This document shows, one piece after another, positions 38,091 to 53,062 of a stretch of 64,000 nucleotides of DNA. The first letter of the stretch is position 1, and every line of letters starts with the position of its first letter. The stretch covers positions 2,170,001 to 2,234,000 of the forward strand of contig CAWUCO010000268.1 of the NCBI GenBank assembly GCA_963920705.1. The letters run 5' to 3'. Below the pieces are notes generated by a model. The model was not told the origin of the DNA, searched no databases, and was given only the letters and a program-made list of their open reading frames with translations. Both the position numbers and the translations under genes were made by a program. This stretch comes from Odiellus spinosus (taxonomy: Eukaryota > Arthropoda > Arachnida > Opiliones > Phalangiidae).

Positions 38091-39679
38091 ATTGCTCTTT
38101 CGAATGACTTTGGTTTTGTCTAAATTGCAAAATTGTGACAAATCTAAAATTGGTTAAAATTAAGCAAAAACGCTTAAAAATCCAAGATTATTGGATTCAA
38201 ATGGACACAAAACTTTTGATTTTCAAGCGATTTAGACAAAATTAAGACCACTCGAAAGAGCAAATATTGGTCTATCTAAAAAACAAGAGTTTTGGAAAAT
38301 CCGTTGAAAAACATGGAAAATATGGACAATTCAAAAAGCATCTAATATCAAAAAGCGAATTTTGAAAATCTGAAATTTGACTATTTTGATATTCTATGAT
38401 TTCTTGAATTGGCCATATTTTTCTTGTTTTTCAACGGATTTTTGAAAACTCTTATTATTTAGACTGTCCATTAATTGCTCTTTCGAATGACTTTGGTTTT
38501 GTCTAAATTGCAAAATTGTGACCAATATAAAATTGGTTAAAATTAAGCAAAAACGCTTAAAAATCCAAGATTATTGGATTCAAATGGACACAAAACTTTT
38601 GATTTTTAAGCGATTTAGACAAAATTAGACCACTCGAAAGAGCAAATATTGGTCTATCTAAAAAACATGAGTTTTGGAAAATCCCTTGAAAAACATGGAA
38701 AATATGGACAATTCAAAAAGCATCTAATATCAAAAAGCGAATTTTTAAAATCGGAAATTGGACTATTTTGATATTGTATGATTTCTTGAATTGGCCATAT
38801 TTTTCTTGTTTTTCAACGGATTTTTGAAAACTCTTGTTATTTAGACTGTCCATTAATTGCTCTTTCGAATGACTTTGGTTTTGTCTAAATTGCAAAATTG
38901 TGACAAATATAAAATTGGTTAAAATTAAGCAAAAACGCTTAAAAATCCAAGATTATTGGATTAAAATGGACGCAAAACTTTTGATTTTTAAGCGATTTAG
39001 ACAAAATTAAGACCACTCGAAAGAGCAAATATTGGATTATCTGAAAATCAAGAGTTTTGGAAAATCCGTTGAAAAACATGAAAAATATGGACAATTCAAA
39101 AAACATCTAATATCAAAAAGCGAATTTTGAAAATCTGAAATTTGACTATTTTGATATTCTATGATTTCTTGAATTGGCCATATTTTTCTTGTTTTTCAAC
39201 GGATTTTTGAAAACTCTTATTATTTAGACTGTCCATTAATTGCTCTTTCGAATGACTTTGGTTTTGTCTAAATTGCAAAATTGTGACAAATATAAAATTG
39301 GTGAAAATTAAGCAAAAACACTTAAAAATCCAAGATTATTGGATTCAAATGGACACAAAACTTTTGATTTTTAAGCGATTTAGACAAAATTAAGACCACT
39401 CGAAAGAGCAAATATTGGTCTATCTAAAAAACAAGAGTTTTGGAAAATCCGTTGAAAAACATGGAAAATATAGATAATTCAAAAAACATCTAATATCAAA
39501 AAGCGAATTTTTAAAATCTGAAATTTGACTATTTTGATATTGTATGATTTCTTGAATTGGCCATATTTTTCTTGTTTTTCAACGGATTTTTGAAAACTCT
39601 TGTTATTTAGACTGTCCATTAATTGCTCTTTCGAATGACTTTGGTTTTGTCTAAATTGCAAAATTGAGACAAATCTAAA

Positions 39680-41980
39680 ATTGGTTAAAATAAAGCAAAA
39701 ACACATAAAAATCCAAGATTATTGGATTCAAATGGACACAAAACTTTTGATTTTTAAGCGATTTAGACAAAATTAAGACTACTCGAAAGAGCAAATATTG
39801 GTCTATCTAAAAAACAAGAGTTTTGGAAAATCCGTTGAAAAACATGGAAAATATGGACAATTCAAAAAACATCTAATATCAAAAAGCGAATTTTGAAAAT
39901 CTGAAATTTGACTATTTTGATATTGTATGGTTTCTTGAATTGGCCATATTTTTCTTGTTTTTCAACGGATTTTTGAAAACTCTTGTTATTTAGACTGTCC
40001 ATTAATTGCTCTTTCGAATGACTTTGGTTTTGTCTAAATTGCAAAATTGTGACCAATATAAAATTGGTTAAAATTAAGCAAAAACGCTTAAAAATCCAAG
40101 ATTATTGGATTCAAATGGACACAAAACTTTTGATTTTTAAGCGATTTAGACAAAATTAGACCACTCGAAAGAGCAAATATTGGTCTATCTAAAAAACATG
40201 AGTTTTGGAAAATCCCTTGAAAAACATGGAAAATATGGACAATTCAAAAAGCATCTAATATCAAAAAGCGAATTTTTAAAATCGGAAATTGGACTATTTT
40301 GATATTGTATGATTTCTTGAATTGGCCATATTTTTCTTGTTTTTCAACGGATTTTTGAAAACTCTTGTTATTTAGACTGTCCATTAATTGCTCTTTGGAA
40401 TGACTTTGGTTTTGTCTCAATTGCAAAATTGTGACAAATATAAAATTGTTAAAATAAAGCAAAAACACTTAAAAATCCAAGATTATTGGATTAAAATTGA
40501 CACAAAACTTTTGATTTTTAAGCGATTTAGACAAAATTAAGACCACTCGAAAGAGCAAATATTGGTCTATCTGAAAATCAAGATTTTTGGAAAATCCGTT
40601 GAAAAACATGGAAAATATAGACAATTCAAAAAACATCTAATATCAAAAAGCGAATTTTGAAAATCTTAAATTTGACTATTTTGATATTCTATGATTTCTT
40701 GAATTGGCCATATTTTTCTTGTTTTTCAACGGATTTTTGAAAACTCTTATTATTTAGACTGTCCATTAATTGCTCTTTCGAATGACTTTGGTTTTGTCTA
40801 AATTGCAAAATTGTGACAAATCTAAAATTGGTTAAAATAAAGCAAAAACACATAAAAATCCAAGATTATTGGATTCAAATGGACACAAAACTTTTGATTT
40901 TTAAGCGATTTAGACAAAATTAAGACTACTCGAAAGAGCAAATATTGGTCTATCTAAAAAACAAGAGTTTTGGAAAATCCGTTGAAAAACATGGAAAATA
41001 TGGACAATTCAAAAAACATCTAATATCAAAAAGCGAATTTTGAAAATCTGAAATTTGACTATTTTGATATTGTATGGTTTCTTGAATTGGCCATATTTTT
41101 CTTGTTTTTCAACGGATTTTTGAAAACTCTTGTTATTTAGACTGTCCATTAATTGCTCTTTCGAATGACTTTGGTTTTGTCTAAATTGCAAAATTGTGAC
41201 CAATATAAAATTGGTTAAAATTAAGCAAAAACGCTTAAAAATCCAAGATTATTGGATTCAAATGGACACAAAACTTTTGATTTTTAAGCGATTTAGACAA
41301 AATTAGACCACTCGAAAGAGCAAATATTGGTCTATCTAAAAAACATGAGTTTTGGAAAATCCCTTGAAAAACATGGAAAATATGGACAATTCAAAAAGCA
41401 TCTAATATCAAAAAGCGAATTTTTAAAATCGGAAATTGGACTATTTTGATATTGTATGATTTCTTGAATTGGCCATATTTTTCTTGTTTTTCAACGGATT
41501 TTTGAAAACTCTTGTTATTTAGACTGTCCATTAATTGCTCTTTGGAATGACTTTGGTTTTGTCTCAATTGCAAAATTGTGACAAATATAAAATTGTTAAA
41601 ATAAAGCAAAAACACTTAAAAATCCAAGATTATTGGATTAAAATTGACACAAAACTTTTGATTTTTAAGCGATTTAGACAAAATTAAGACCACTCGAAAG
41701 AGCAAATATTGGTCTATCTGAAAATCAAGATTTTTGGAAAATCCGTTGAAAAACATGGAAAATATAGACAATTCAAAAAACATCTAATATCAAAAAGCGA
41801 ATTTTGAAAATCTTAAATTTGACTATTTTGATATTCTATGATTTCTTGAATTGGCCATATTTTTCTTGTTTTTCAACGGATTTTTGAAAACTCTTATTAT
41901 TTAGACTGTCCATTAATTGCTCTTTCGAATGACTTTGGTTTTGTCTAAATTGCAAAATTGTGTCAAATCTAAAATTGGTT
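39680..41980 (-). repeat. Higher-order repeat, 1147-bp trimer in two copies
   Basis: Shared markers at this offset are ACACATAAAAATCC, CTTTGGAATGAC with TGTCTCAATTGC, AAAATTGTTAAAATAAAG (a 1-bp loss) and AAATCTTAAATTTGAC. Confidence 0.85.
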
Positions 41981-43499
41981 AAAATAAAGCAAAAACACTT
42001 AAAATTCCAAGATTATTGGATTCAAATGGACACAAAACTTTTGATTTTTAAGCGATTTAGACAAAATTAAGACCACTCGAAAGAGCAAATATTGGTCTAT
42101 CTGAAAATCAAGAGTTTTGGAAAATCCGTTGAAAAACATGGAAAATATGGACAATTCAAAAAACATCTAATATCAAAAAGCGAATTTTTAAAATCTGAAA
42201 TTTGACTATTTTGATATTGTATGATTTCTTGAATTGGCCATATTTTTCTTGTTTTTCAACGGATTTTTGAAAACTCTTGTTATTTAGACTGTCCATTAAT
42301 TGCTCTTTCGAATTACTTTGGTTTTGTCTAAATTGCAAAATTGTGACAAATATAAAATTGCTTAAAATTAAGCAAAAACACTTAAAATTCCAAGATTATT
42401 GGATTCAAATGGACACAAAACTTTTGATTTTTAAGCGATTTAGACAAAATTAAGACCACTCGAAAGAGCAAATATTGGTCTATCTAAAAAACAAGAGTTT
42501 TGGAAAATCCGTTGAAAAACATGGAAAATATAGCCAAATCAAGAAACATCTAATATCAAAAAGCGAATTTTTAAAATCTGAAATTTGACTATTTTGATAT
42601 TGTATGATTTCTTGAATTGGCCATATTTTTCTTGTTTTTCAACGGATTTTTGAAAACTCTTGTTATTTAGACTGTCCATTAATTGCTCTTTCGAATGACT
42701 TTGGTTTTGTCTAAATTGCAAAATTGTGACAAATATAAAATTGGTTAAAATTAAGCAAAAACACTTAAAAATCCAAGATTATTGGATTAAAATGGACACA
42801 AAACTTTTGATTTTTAAGCGATATAGACAAAATTAAGACCACTCGAAAGAGCAAATATTGGTCTATCTAAAAAACAAGAGTGTTGGAAAATCCGTTGAAA
42901 AACATGGAAAATATGGACAATTCAAAAAGCATCATATATCAAAAAGCGAATTTTTAAAATCTGAAATTTGACTCTTTTGATATTGTATGATTTCTTGAAT
43001 TGGCCATATTTTTCTTGTTTTTCAACGGATTTTTGAAAACTCTTGTTATTTAGACTGTCCATTAATTGCTCTTTCGAATGACTTTGGTTTTGTCTAAATT
43101 TCAAAATTGTGACAAATATAAAATTGGTTAAAATTAAGCAAAAACACTTAAAAATCCAAGATTATTGGATTAAAATGGACACAAAACTTTTGATTTTTAA
43201 GCGATATAGACAAAATTAAGACCACTCGAAAGAGCAAATATTGGTCTATCTAAAAAACAAGAGTTTTGGAAAATCCGTTGAAAAACATGGAAAATATGGA
43301 CAATTCAAAAAGCATCTAATATCAAAAAGCGAATTTTTAAAATCTGAAATTTGACTATTTTGATATTGTTTGATTTCTTGAATTGGCCATATTTTTCTTG
43401 TTTTTCAACGGATTTTTGAAAACTCTTGTTATTTAGACTGTCCATTAATTGCTCTTTCGAATGACTTTGGTTTTGTCTAAATTGCAAAATTGTGACAAA

Positions 43500-46400
43500 T
43501 ATAAAATTGGTGAAAATTAAGCAAAAACACTTAAAAATCCAAGATTATTGGATTCAAATGGACACAAAACTTTTGATTTTTAAGCGATTTAGACAAAATT
43601 AAGACCACTCGAAAGAGCAAATATTGGTCTATCTAAAAAAACAAGAGTTTTGGAAAATCCGTTGAAAAACATGGAAAATATAGATAATTCAAAAAACATC
43701 TAATATCAAAAAGCGAATTTTTAAAATCTGAAATTTGACTATTTTGATATTGTATGATTTCTTGAATTGGCCATATTTTTCTTGTTTTTCAACGGATTTT
43801 TGAAAACTCTTGTTATTTAGACTGTCCATTAATTGCTCTTTCGAATGATTTTGGTTTTGTCTAAATTGCAAAATTGTGACAAATATAAAATTGGTTAAAA
43901 TTAAGCAAAAAAACTTAAAAATCCAAGATTATTGGATTAAAATGGACACAAAACTTTTGATTTTTAAGCGATTTAGACAAAATTAAGACCACTCGAAAGA
44001 GCAAATATTGGTCTATCTGAAAATCAAGAGTTTTGGGAAATCCGCTGAAAAACATGAAAAATATGGACAATTCAAAAAACATCTAATATCAAAAAGCGAA
44101 TTTTGAAAATCTGAAATTTGACTATTTTGATATTCTATGATTTCTTGAATTGGCCATATTTTTCTTGTTTTTCAACGGATTTTTGAAAACTCTTATTATT
44201 TCGACTGTCCATTAATTGCTCTTTCGAATGACTTTGGTTTTGTCTAAATTGCAAAATTGTGACAAATATAAAATTGGTTAAAATTAAGCAAAAACACTTA
44301 AAAATCCAAGATTATTGGATTCAAATGGACACAAAACTTTTGATTTTTAAGCGATTTAGACAAAATTAAGACCACTCGAAAGAGCAAATATTGGTCTATC
44401 TAAAAAACAAGAGTTTTGGAAAATCCGTTGAAAAACATGGAAAATATGGACAATTCAAAAAGCATCTAATATCAAAAAGCGAATTTTTAAAATCTGAAAT
44501 TTGACTATTTTGATATTGTTTGATTTCTTGAATTGGCCATATTTTTCTTGTTTTTCAACGGATTTTTGAAAACTCTTGTTATTTAGACTGTCCATTAATT
44601 GCTCTTTCGAATGACTTTGGTTTTGTCTAAATTGCAAAATTGTGACAAATATAAAATTGGTGAAAATTAAGCAAAAACGCTTAAAAATCCAAGATTATTG
44701 GATGAAAATGGACACAAAACTTTTGATTTTTAAGCGATTTAGACAAAATTAAGACCACTCGAAAGAGCAAATATTGGTCTATCTGAAAATCAAGAGTTTT
44801 GGAAAATCCGTTGAAAAATATGGAAAATATGGACAATTCAAAAAACATCTAATATCAAAAAGCGAATTATTAAAATCTGAAATTTGACTATTTTGATATT
44901 CTATGATTTCTTGAATTGGCCATATTTTTCTTGTTTTTCAACGGATTTTTGAAAACTCTTAATATTTAGACTGTCCATTAATTGCTCTTTCGAATGACTT
45001 TGGTTTTGTCTAAATTGCAAAATTGTGACAAATATAAAATTGGTGAAAATTAAGCAAAAACACTTAAAAATCCAAGATTATTGGATTCAAATGGACACAA
45101 AACTTTTGATTTTTAAGCGATTTAGACAAAATTAAGACCACTCGAAAGAGCAAATATTGGTCTATCTAAAAAAACAAGAGTTTTGGAAAATCCGTTGAAA
45201 AACATGGAAAATATAGATAATTCAAAAAACATCTAATATCAAAAAGCGAATTTTTAAAATCTGAAATTTGACTATTTTGATATTGTATGATTTCTTGAAT
45301 TGGCCATATTTTTCTTGTTTTTCAACGGATTTTTGAAAACTCTTGTTATTTAGACTGTCCATTAATTGCTCTTTCGAATGATTTTGGTTTTGTCTAAATT
45401 GCAAAATTGTGACAAATATAAAATTGGTTAAAATTAAGCAAAAACACTTAAAAATCCAAGATTATTGGATTAAAATGGACACAAAACTTTTGATTTTTAA
45501 GCGATTTAGACAAAATTAAGACCACTCGAAAGAGCAAATATTGGTATATCTGAAAATCAAGAGTTTTGGGAAATCCGCTGAAAAACATGAAAAATATGGA
45601 CAATTCAAAAAACATCTAATATCAAAAAGCGAATTTTGAAAATCTGAAATTTGACTATTTTGATATTCTATGATTTCTTGAATTGGCCATATTTTTCTTT
45701 TTTTTCAACGGATTTTTGAAAACTCTTATTATTTCGACTGTCCATTAATTGCTCTTTCGAATGACTTTGGTTTTGTCTAAATTGCAAAATTGTGACAAAT
45801 ATAAAATTGGTTAAAATTAAGCAAAAACACTTAAAAATCCAAGATTATTGGATTCAAATGGACACAAAACTTTTGATTTGAAGCGATTTAGACAAAATTA
45901 AGACCACTCGAAAGAGCAAATATTGGTCTATCTAAAAAACAAGAGTTTTGGAAAATCCGTTGAAAAACATGGAAAATATGGACAATTCAAAAAGCATCTA
46001 ATATCAAAAAGCGAATTTTTAAAATCTGAAATTTGACTATTTTGATATTGTTTGATTTCTTGAATTGGCCATATTTTTCTTGTTTTTCAACGGATTTTTG
46101 AAAACTCTTGTTATTTAGACTGTCCATTAATTGCTCTTTCGAATGACTTTGGTTTTGTCTAAATTGCAAAATTGTGACAAATATAAAATTGGTGAAAATT
46201 AAGCAAAAACACTTAAAAATCCAAGATTATTGGATTCAAATGGACACAAAACTTTTGATTTTTAAGCGATTTAGACAAAATTAAGACCACTCGAAAGAGC
46301 AAATATTGGTCTATCTAAAAAACAAGAGTTTTGGAAAATCCGTTGAAAAACATGGAAAATATGGACAATTCAAAAAGCATCTAATATCAAAAAGCGAATT

Positions 46401-49400
46401 TTTAAAATCTGAAATTTGACTATTTTGATATTGTTTGATTTCTTGAATTGGCCATATTTTTCTTGTTTTTCAACGGATTTTTGAAAACTCTTGTTATTTA
46501 GACTGTCCATTAATTGCTCTTTCGAATGACTTTGGTTTTGTCTAAATTGCAAAATTGTGACAAATATAAAATTGGTGAAAATTAAGCAAAAACACTTAAA
46601 AATCCAAGATTATTGGATTCAAATGGACACAAAACTTTTGATTTTTAAGCGATTTAGACAAAATTAAGACCACTCGAAAGAGCAAATATTGGTCTATCTA
46701 AAAAAACAAGAGTTTTGGAAAATCCGTTGAAAAACATGGAAAATATAGATAATTCAAAAAACATCTAATATCAAAAAGCGAATTTTTAAAATCTGAAATT
46801 TGACTATTTTGATATTGTATGATTTCTTGAATTGGCCATATTTTTCTTGTTTTTCAACGGATTTTTGAAAACTCTTGTTATTTAGACTGTCCATTAATTG
46901 CTCTTTCGAATGATTTTGGTTTTGTCTAAATTGCAAAATTGTGACAAATATAAAATTGGTTAAAATTAAGCAAAAACACTTAAAAATCCAAGATTATTGG
47001 ATTAAAATGGACACAAAACTTTTGATTTTTAAGCGATTTAGACAAAATTAAGACCACTCGAAAGAGCAAATATTGGTCTATCTGAAAATCAAGAGTTTTG
47101 GGAAATCCGCTGAAAAACATGAAAAATATGGACAATTCAAAAAACATCTAATATCAAAAAGCGAATTTTGAAAATCTGAAATTTGACTATTTTGATATTC
47201 TATGATTTCTTGAATTGGCCATATTTTTCTTGTTTTTCAACGGATTTTTGAAAACTCTTATTATTTCGACTGTCCATTAATTGCTCTTTCGAATGACTTT
47301 GGTTTTGTCTAAATTGCAAAATTGTGACAAATATAAAATTGGTTAAAATTAAGCAAAAACACTTAAAAATCCAAGATTATTGGATTCAAATGGACACAAA
47401 ACTTTTGATTTTTAAGCGATTTAGACAAAATTAAGACCACTCGAAAGAGCAAATATTGGTCTATCTAAAAAACAAGAGTTTTGGAAAATCCGTTGAAAAA
47501 CATGGAAAATATGGACAATTCAAAAAGCATCTAATATCAAAAAGCGAATTTTTAAAATCTGAAATTTGACTATTTTGATATTGTTTGATTTCTTGAATTG
47601 GCCATATTTTTCTTGTTTTTCAACGGATTTTTGAAAACTCTTGTTATTTAGACTGTCCATTAATTGCTCTTTCGAATGACTTTGGTTTTGTCTAAATTGC
47701 AAAATTGTGACAAATATAAAATTGGTGAAAATTAAGCAAAAACGCTTAAAAATCCAAGATTATTGGATGAAAATGGACACAAAACTTTTGATTTTTAAGC
47801 GATTTAGACAAAATTAAGACCACTCGAAAGAGCAAATATTGGTCTATCTGAAAATCAAGAGTTTTGGAAAATCCGTTGAAAAATATGGAAAATATGGACA
47901 ATTCAAAAAACATCTTATATCAAAAAGCGAATTATTAAAATCTGAAATTTGACTATTTTGATATTCTATGATTTCTTGAATTGGCCATATTTTTCTTGTT
48001 TTTCAACGGATTTTTGAAAACTCTTAATATTTAGACTGTCCATTAATTGCTCTTTCGAATGACTTTGGTTTTGTCTAAATTGCAAAATTGTGACAAATAT
48101 AAAATTGGTGAAAATTAAGCAAAAACACTTAAATATCCAAGATTATTGGATTCAAATGGACACAAAACTTTTGATTTTTAAGCGATTTAGACAAAATTAA
48201 GACCACTCGAAAGAGCAAATATTGGTCTATCTAAAAAAACAAGAGTTTTGGAAAATCCGTTGAAAAACATGGAAAATATAGATAATTCAAAAAACATCTA
48301 ATATCAAAAAGCGAATTTTTAAAATCTGAAATTTGACTATTTTGATATTGTATGATTTCTTGAATTGGCCATATTTTTCTTGTTTTTCAACGGATTTTTG
48401 AAAACTCTTGTTATTTAGACTGTCCATTAATTGCTCTTTCGAATGATTTTGGTTTTGTCTAAATTGAAAAATTGTGACAAATATAAAATTGGTTAAAATT
48501 AAGCAAAAACACTTAAAAATCCAAGATTATTGGATTAAAATGGACACAAAACTTTTGATTTTTAAGCGATTTAGACAAAATTAAGACCACTCGAAAGAGC
48601 AAATATTGGTCTATCTGAAAATCAAGAGTTTTGGGAAATCCGCTGAAAAACATGAAAAATATGGACAATTCAAAAAACATCTAATATCAAAAAGCGAATT
48701 TTGAAAATCTGAAATTTGACTATTTTGATATTCTATGATTTCTTGAATTGGCCATATTTTTCTTTTTTTTCAACGGATTTTTGAAAACTCTTATTATTTC
48801 GACTGTCCATTAATTGCTCTTTCGAATGACTTTGGTTTTGTCTAAATTGCAAAATTGTGACAAATATAAAATTGGTTAAAATTAAGCAAAAACACTTAAA
48901 AATCCAAGATTATTGGATTCAAATGGACACAAAACTTTTGATTTGAAGCGATTTAGACAAAATTAAGACCACTCGAAAGAGCAAATATTGGTCTATCTAA
49001 AAAACAAGAGTTTTGGAAAATCCGTTGAAAAACATGGAAAATATGGACAATTCAAAAAGCATCTAATATCAAAAAGCGAATTTTTAAAATCTGAAATTTG
49101 ACTATTTTGATATTGTATACTTTCTTGAATTGGCCATATTTTTCTTGTTTTTCAACGGATTTTTAAAAAATTCTTATTATTTGGACTGTCCATTAATTGC
49201 TCTTTCGAATGACTTTGGTTTTGTCTAAATTGCAAAATTGTGACAAATATAAAATTGGTGAAAATTAAGCAAAAACGCTTAAAAATCCAAGATTATTGGA
49301 TGAAAATGGACACAAAACTTTTGATTTTTAAGCGATTTAGACAAAATTAAGACCACTCGAAAGAGCAAATATTGGTCTATCTGAAAATCAAGAGTTTTGG

Positions 49401-49600
49401 AAAATCCGTTGAAAAATATGGAAAATATGGACAATTCAAAAAACATCTAATATCAAAAAGCGAATTATTAAAATCTGAAATTTGACTATTTTGATATTCT
49501 ATTATTTCTTGAATTGGCCATATTTTTCTTGTTTTTCAACGGATTTTTGAAAACTCTTAATATTTAGACTGTCCATTAATTGCTCTTTCGAATGACTTTG
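43500..49600 (-). repeat. Higher-order repeat, ~1533-bp tetramer
   Basis: Four monomer types in order: (a) CTAAAAAAACAAGAG with TAGATAATTC; (b) GGGAAATCCGCTG with TATTATTTCGACTG; (c) TATTGTTTGATTTC; (d) GGATGAAAATGG with GCGAATTATTAAAATC. Type a recurs at about 43682, 45215, 46747 and 48280. One cycle has a second c in place of d (near 46370). In the last cycle c is replaced by a unit with TATACTTTCTTG. Confidence 0.87.
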
Positions 49601-50049
49601 GTTTTGTCTAAATTGCAAAATTGTGACAAATATAAAATTGGTTAAAATTAAGCAAAAACGCTTAAAAATCCAAGATTATTGGATGAAAATGGACACAAAA
49701 CTTTTGATTTTTAAGCGATTTAGACAAAATTAAGACCACTCGAAAGAGCAAATATTGGTCTATCTGAAAATCAAGAATTTTGGAAAATCCGTTGAAAAAC
49801 ATGGAAAATATGGACAATTCAAAAAACATCTAATATCAAAAAGCGAATTTTGAAAATCTGAAATTTGACTATTTTGATATTGTATGATTTCTTGAATTGG
49901 CCATATTTTTCTTGTTTTTCAACGGATTTTTGAAAACTCTTGTTATTTAGACTGTCCATTAATTGCTCTTTCGAATGACTTTGGTTTTGTCTAAATTGCA
50001 AAATTGTGACAAATATAAAATTGGTTAAAATAAAGCAAAAACACTTAAA

Positions 50050-52335
50050 AATCCAAGATTATTGGATTAAAATGGACACAAAACTTTTGATTTTTAAGCG
50101 ATATAGACAAAATTAAGACCACTCGAAAGAGCAAATATTGGTCTATCTGAAAATCAAGAGTTTTGGAAAATCCGTTGAAAAATATGGAAAATATGGACAA
50201 TTCAAAAAACATCTAATATCAAAAAGCGAATTATTAAAATCTGAAATTTGACTATTTTGATATTCTATGATTTCTTGAATTGGCCATATTTTTCTTGTTT
50301 TTCAACGGATTTTTGAAAACTCTTATTATTTCGACTGTCCATTAATTGCTCTTTCGAATGACTTTGGTTTTGTCTAAATTGCAAAATTGTGACAAATATA
50401 AAATTGGTTAAAATAAAGCAAAAACAATTAAAAATCCAAGATTATTGGATTCAAATGGACACCAAACTTTTGATTTTTAAGCGATTTAGACAAAATTAAG
50501 ACCACTCGAAAGAGCAAATATTGGTCTATCTAAAAAACAAGAGTTTTGGAAAATCCGTTGAAAAACATGGAAAATATGGACAATTCAAAAAGCATCTAAT
50601 ATCAAAAAGCGAATTTTTAAAATCTGAAATTTGACTATTTTGATATTGTTTGATTTCTTGAATTGGCCATATTTTTCTTGTTTTTCAACGGATTTTTGAA
50701 AACTCTTGTTATTTAGACTGTCCATTAATTGCTCTTTCGAATGACTTTGGTTTTGTCTAAATTGCAAAATTGTGACAAATATAAAATTGGTGAAAATTAA
50801 GCAAAAACGCTTAAAAATCCAAGATTATTGGATGAAAATGGACACAAAACTTTTGATTTTTAAGCGATTTAGACAAAATTAAGACCACTCGAAAGAGCAA
50901 ATATTGGTCTATCTGAAAATCAAGAGTTTTGGAAAATCCGTTGAAAAATATGGAAAATATGGACAATTCAAAAAACATCTAATATCAAAAAGCGAATTAT
51001 TAAAATCTGAAATTTGACTATTTTGATATTCTATTATTTCTTGAGTTGGCCATATTTTTCTTGTTTTTCAACGGATTTTTGAAAACTCTTGTTATTTAGA
51101 CTGTCCATTAATTGCTCTTTCGAATGACTTTGGTTTTGTCTAAATTGCAAAATTGTGACAAATATAAAATTGGTTAAAATAAAGCAAAAACACTTAAAAA
51201 TCCAAGATTATTGGATTAAAATGGACACAAAACTTTTGATTTTTAAGCGATATAGACAAAATTAAGACCACTCGAAAGAGCAAATATTGGTCTATCTGAA
51301 AATCAAGAGTTTTGGAAAATCCGTTGAAAAATATGGAAAATATGGACAATTCAAAAAACATCTAATATCAAAAAGCGAATTATTAAAATCTGAAATTTGA
51401 CTATTTTGATATTCTATGATTTCTTGAATTGGCCATATTTTTCTTGTTTTTCAACGGATTTTTGAAAACTCTTATTATTTCGACTGTCCATTAATTGCTC
51501 TTTCGAATGACTTTGGTTTTGTCTAAATTGCAAAATTGTGACAAATATAAAATTGGTTAAAATAAAGCAAAAACAATTAAAAATCCAAGATTATTGGATT
51601 CAAATGGACACAAAACTTTTGATTTTTAAGCGATTTAGACAAAATTAAGACCACTCGAAAGAGCAAATATTGGTCTATCTAAAAAACAAGAGTTTTGGAA
51701 AATCCGTTGAAAAACATGGAAAATATGGACAATTCAAAAAGCATCTAATATCAAAAAGCGAATTTTTAAAATCTGAAATTTGACTATTTTGATATTGTTT
51801 GATTTCTTGAATTGGCCATATTTTTCTTGTTTTTCAACGGATTTTTGAAAACTCTTGTTATTTAGACTGTCCATTAATTGCTCTTTCGAATGACTTTGGT
51901 TTTGTCTAAATTGCAAAATTGTGACAAATATAAAATTGGTGAAAATTAAGCAAAAACGCTTAAAAATCCAAGATTATTGGATGAAAATGGACACAAAACT
52001 TTTGATTTTTAAGCGATTTAGACAAAATTAAGACCACTCGAAAGAGCAAATATTGGTCTATCTGAAAATCAAGAGTTTTGGAAAATCCGTTGAAAAATAT
52101 GGAAAATATGGACAATTCAAAAAACATCTAATATCAAAAAGCGAATTATTAAAATCTGAAATTTGACTATTTTGATATTCTATTATTTCTTGAGTTGGCC
52201 ATATTTTTCTTGTTTTTCAACGGATTTTTGAAAACTCTTATTATTTAGACTGTCCATTAATTGCTCTTTCGAATGACTTTGGTTTTGTCTAAATTGCAAA
52301 ATTGTGACAAATATAAAATTGGTTAAAATAAAGCA
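50050..52335 (-). repeat. Higher-order repeat, 1149-bp trimer in two copies
   Basis: About 50050-51190 repeats at 51199-52335. Markers are CGATATAGAC, GAAAAATATGGAAAATATGG, AAAACAATTAAAAATCC and TATTTCTTGAGTTGG. Confidence 0.85.
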
Positions 52336-52395
52336 AAAACACTTAAAAATCCAAGATTATTGGATTCAAATGGACACAAAACTTTTGATTTTTAA

Positions 52396-52679
52396 GCGAT
52401 TTAGACAAAATTAAGACCACTCGAAAGAGCAAATATTGGTCTATCTAAAAAACAAGAGTTTTGGAAAATCCGTTGAAAAACATGGAAAATATGGACAATT
52501 CAAAAAACATCTAATATCAAAAAGCGAATTTTTAAAATCTGAAATTTGACTATTTTGATATTGTATGGTTTCTTGAATTGGCCATATTTTTCTTGTTTTT
52601 CAACGGATTTTCCAAAACTCTTCTTTTTAGATAGACCAATATTTGCACTTTCAAGTGGTCTTAATTTTGTCTAAATCGC
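52396..52679. repeat. Switch J11: arm1/arm1 unit (minus to plus)
   Basis: Block A at 52595-52611. The inverted arm has CTTCTTTTTAGATAG and GCACTTTCAAG, which mark the J11, J13 and J15 family. Confidence 0.9.
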
Positions 52680-52878
52680 TTAAAAATCAAAAGTTTTGTG
52701 TCCATTTGAATCCAATAATCTTGGATTTTTAAGTGTTTTTGCTTTATTTTAACCAATTTTATATTTGTCACAATTTTGCAATTTAGACAAAACCAAAGTC
52801 ATTCGAAAGAGCAATTAATGGACAGTCTAAATAATAAGAGTTTTCAAAAACCCGTTGAAAAACAAGAAAAATATGGCC
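52612..52878 (+). repeat. Plus-sense block 6 (267-bp island)
   Basis: Less than one monomer in plus sense. It matches the edges of the longer islands at 54142 and 57204 (shared CTTCTTTTTAGATAG and GCACTTTCAAGTGG variants), which hold two further monomers. Confidence 0.92.
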
Positions 52879-53062
52879 AATTCAAAAAACATCTAATATC
52901 AAAAAGCGAATTTTTAAAATCTGAAATTTGACTATTTTGATATTGTATTTTTTCTTGAATTGGCCATATTTTTCTTGTTTTTCAACGGATTTTTGAAAAC
53001 TCTTATTATTTAGACTGTCCATTAATTGCTCTTTCGAATGACTTTGGTTTTGTCTAAATTGC
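52778..53062. repeat. Switch J12: arm2/arm2 unit (plus to minus)
   Basis: Block B at 52878-52885. It carries AAAACCCGTTG, a variant shared with J14 and J16. Only 382 bp separate the start of J11 and this unit. Confidence 0.88.

Larger units (their letters stand above)
33436..52595 (-). repeat. Minus-sense block 6 (19 kb, ~50 monomers)
   Basis: The longest single-orientation stretch. It is a patchwork of local higher-order repeats: 1530-bp period near 35.8-38.1 kb, 1147-bp near 39.7-42.0 kb, 1533-bp near 43.5-49.5 kb and 1149-bp near 50.0-52.3 kb. Markers include AAATCGGAAATTGGAC in several units from 34.1 to 41.4 kb and TATTGTTTGATTTC in units from 43.3 kb on. Confidence 0.93.
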
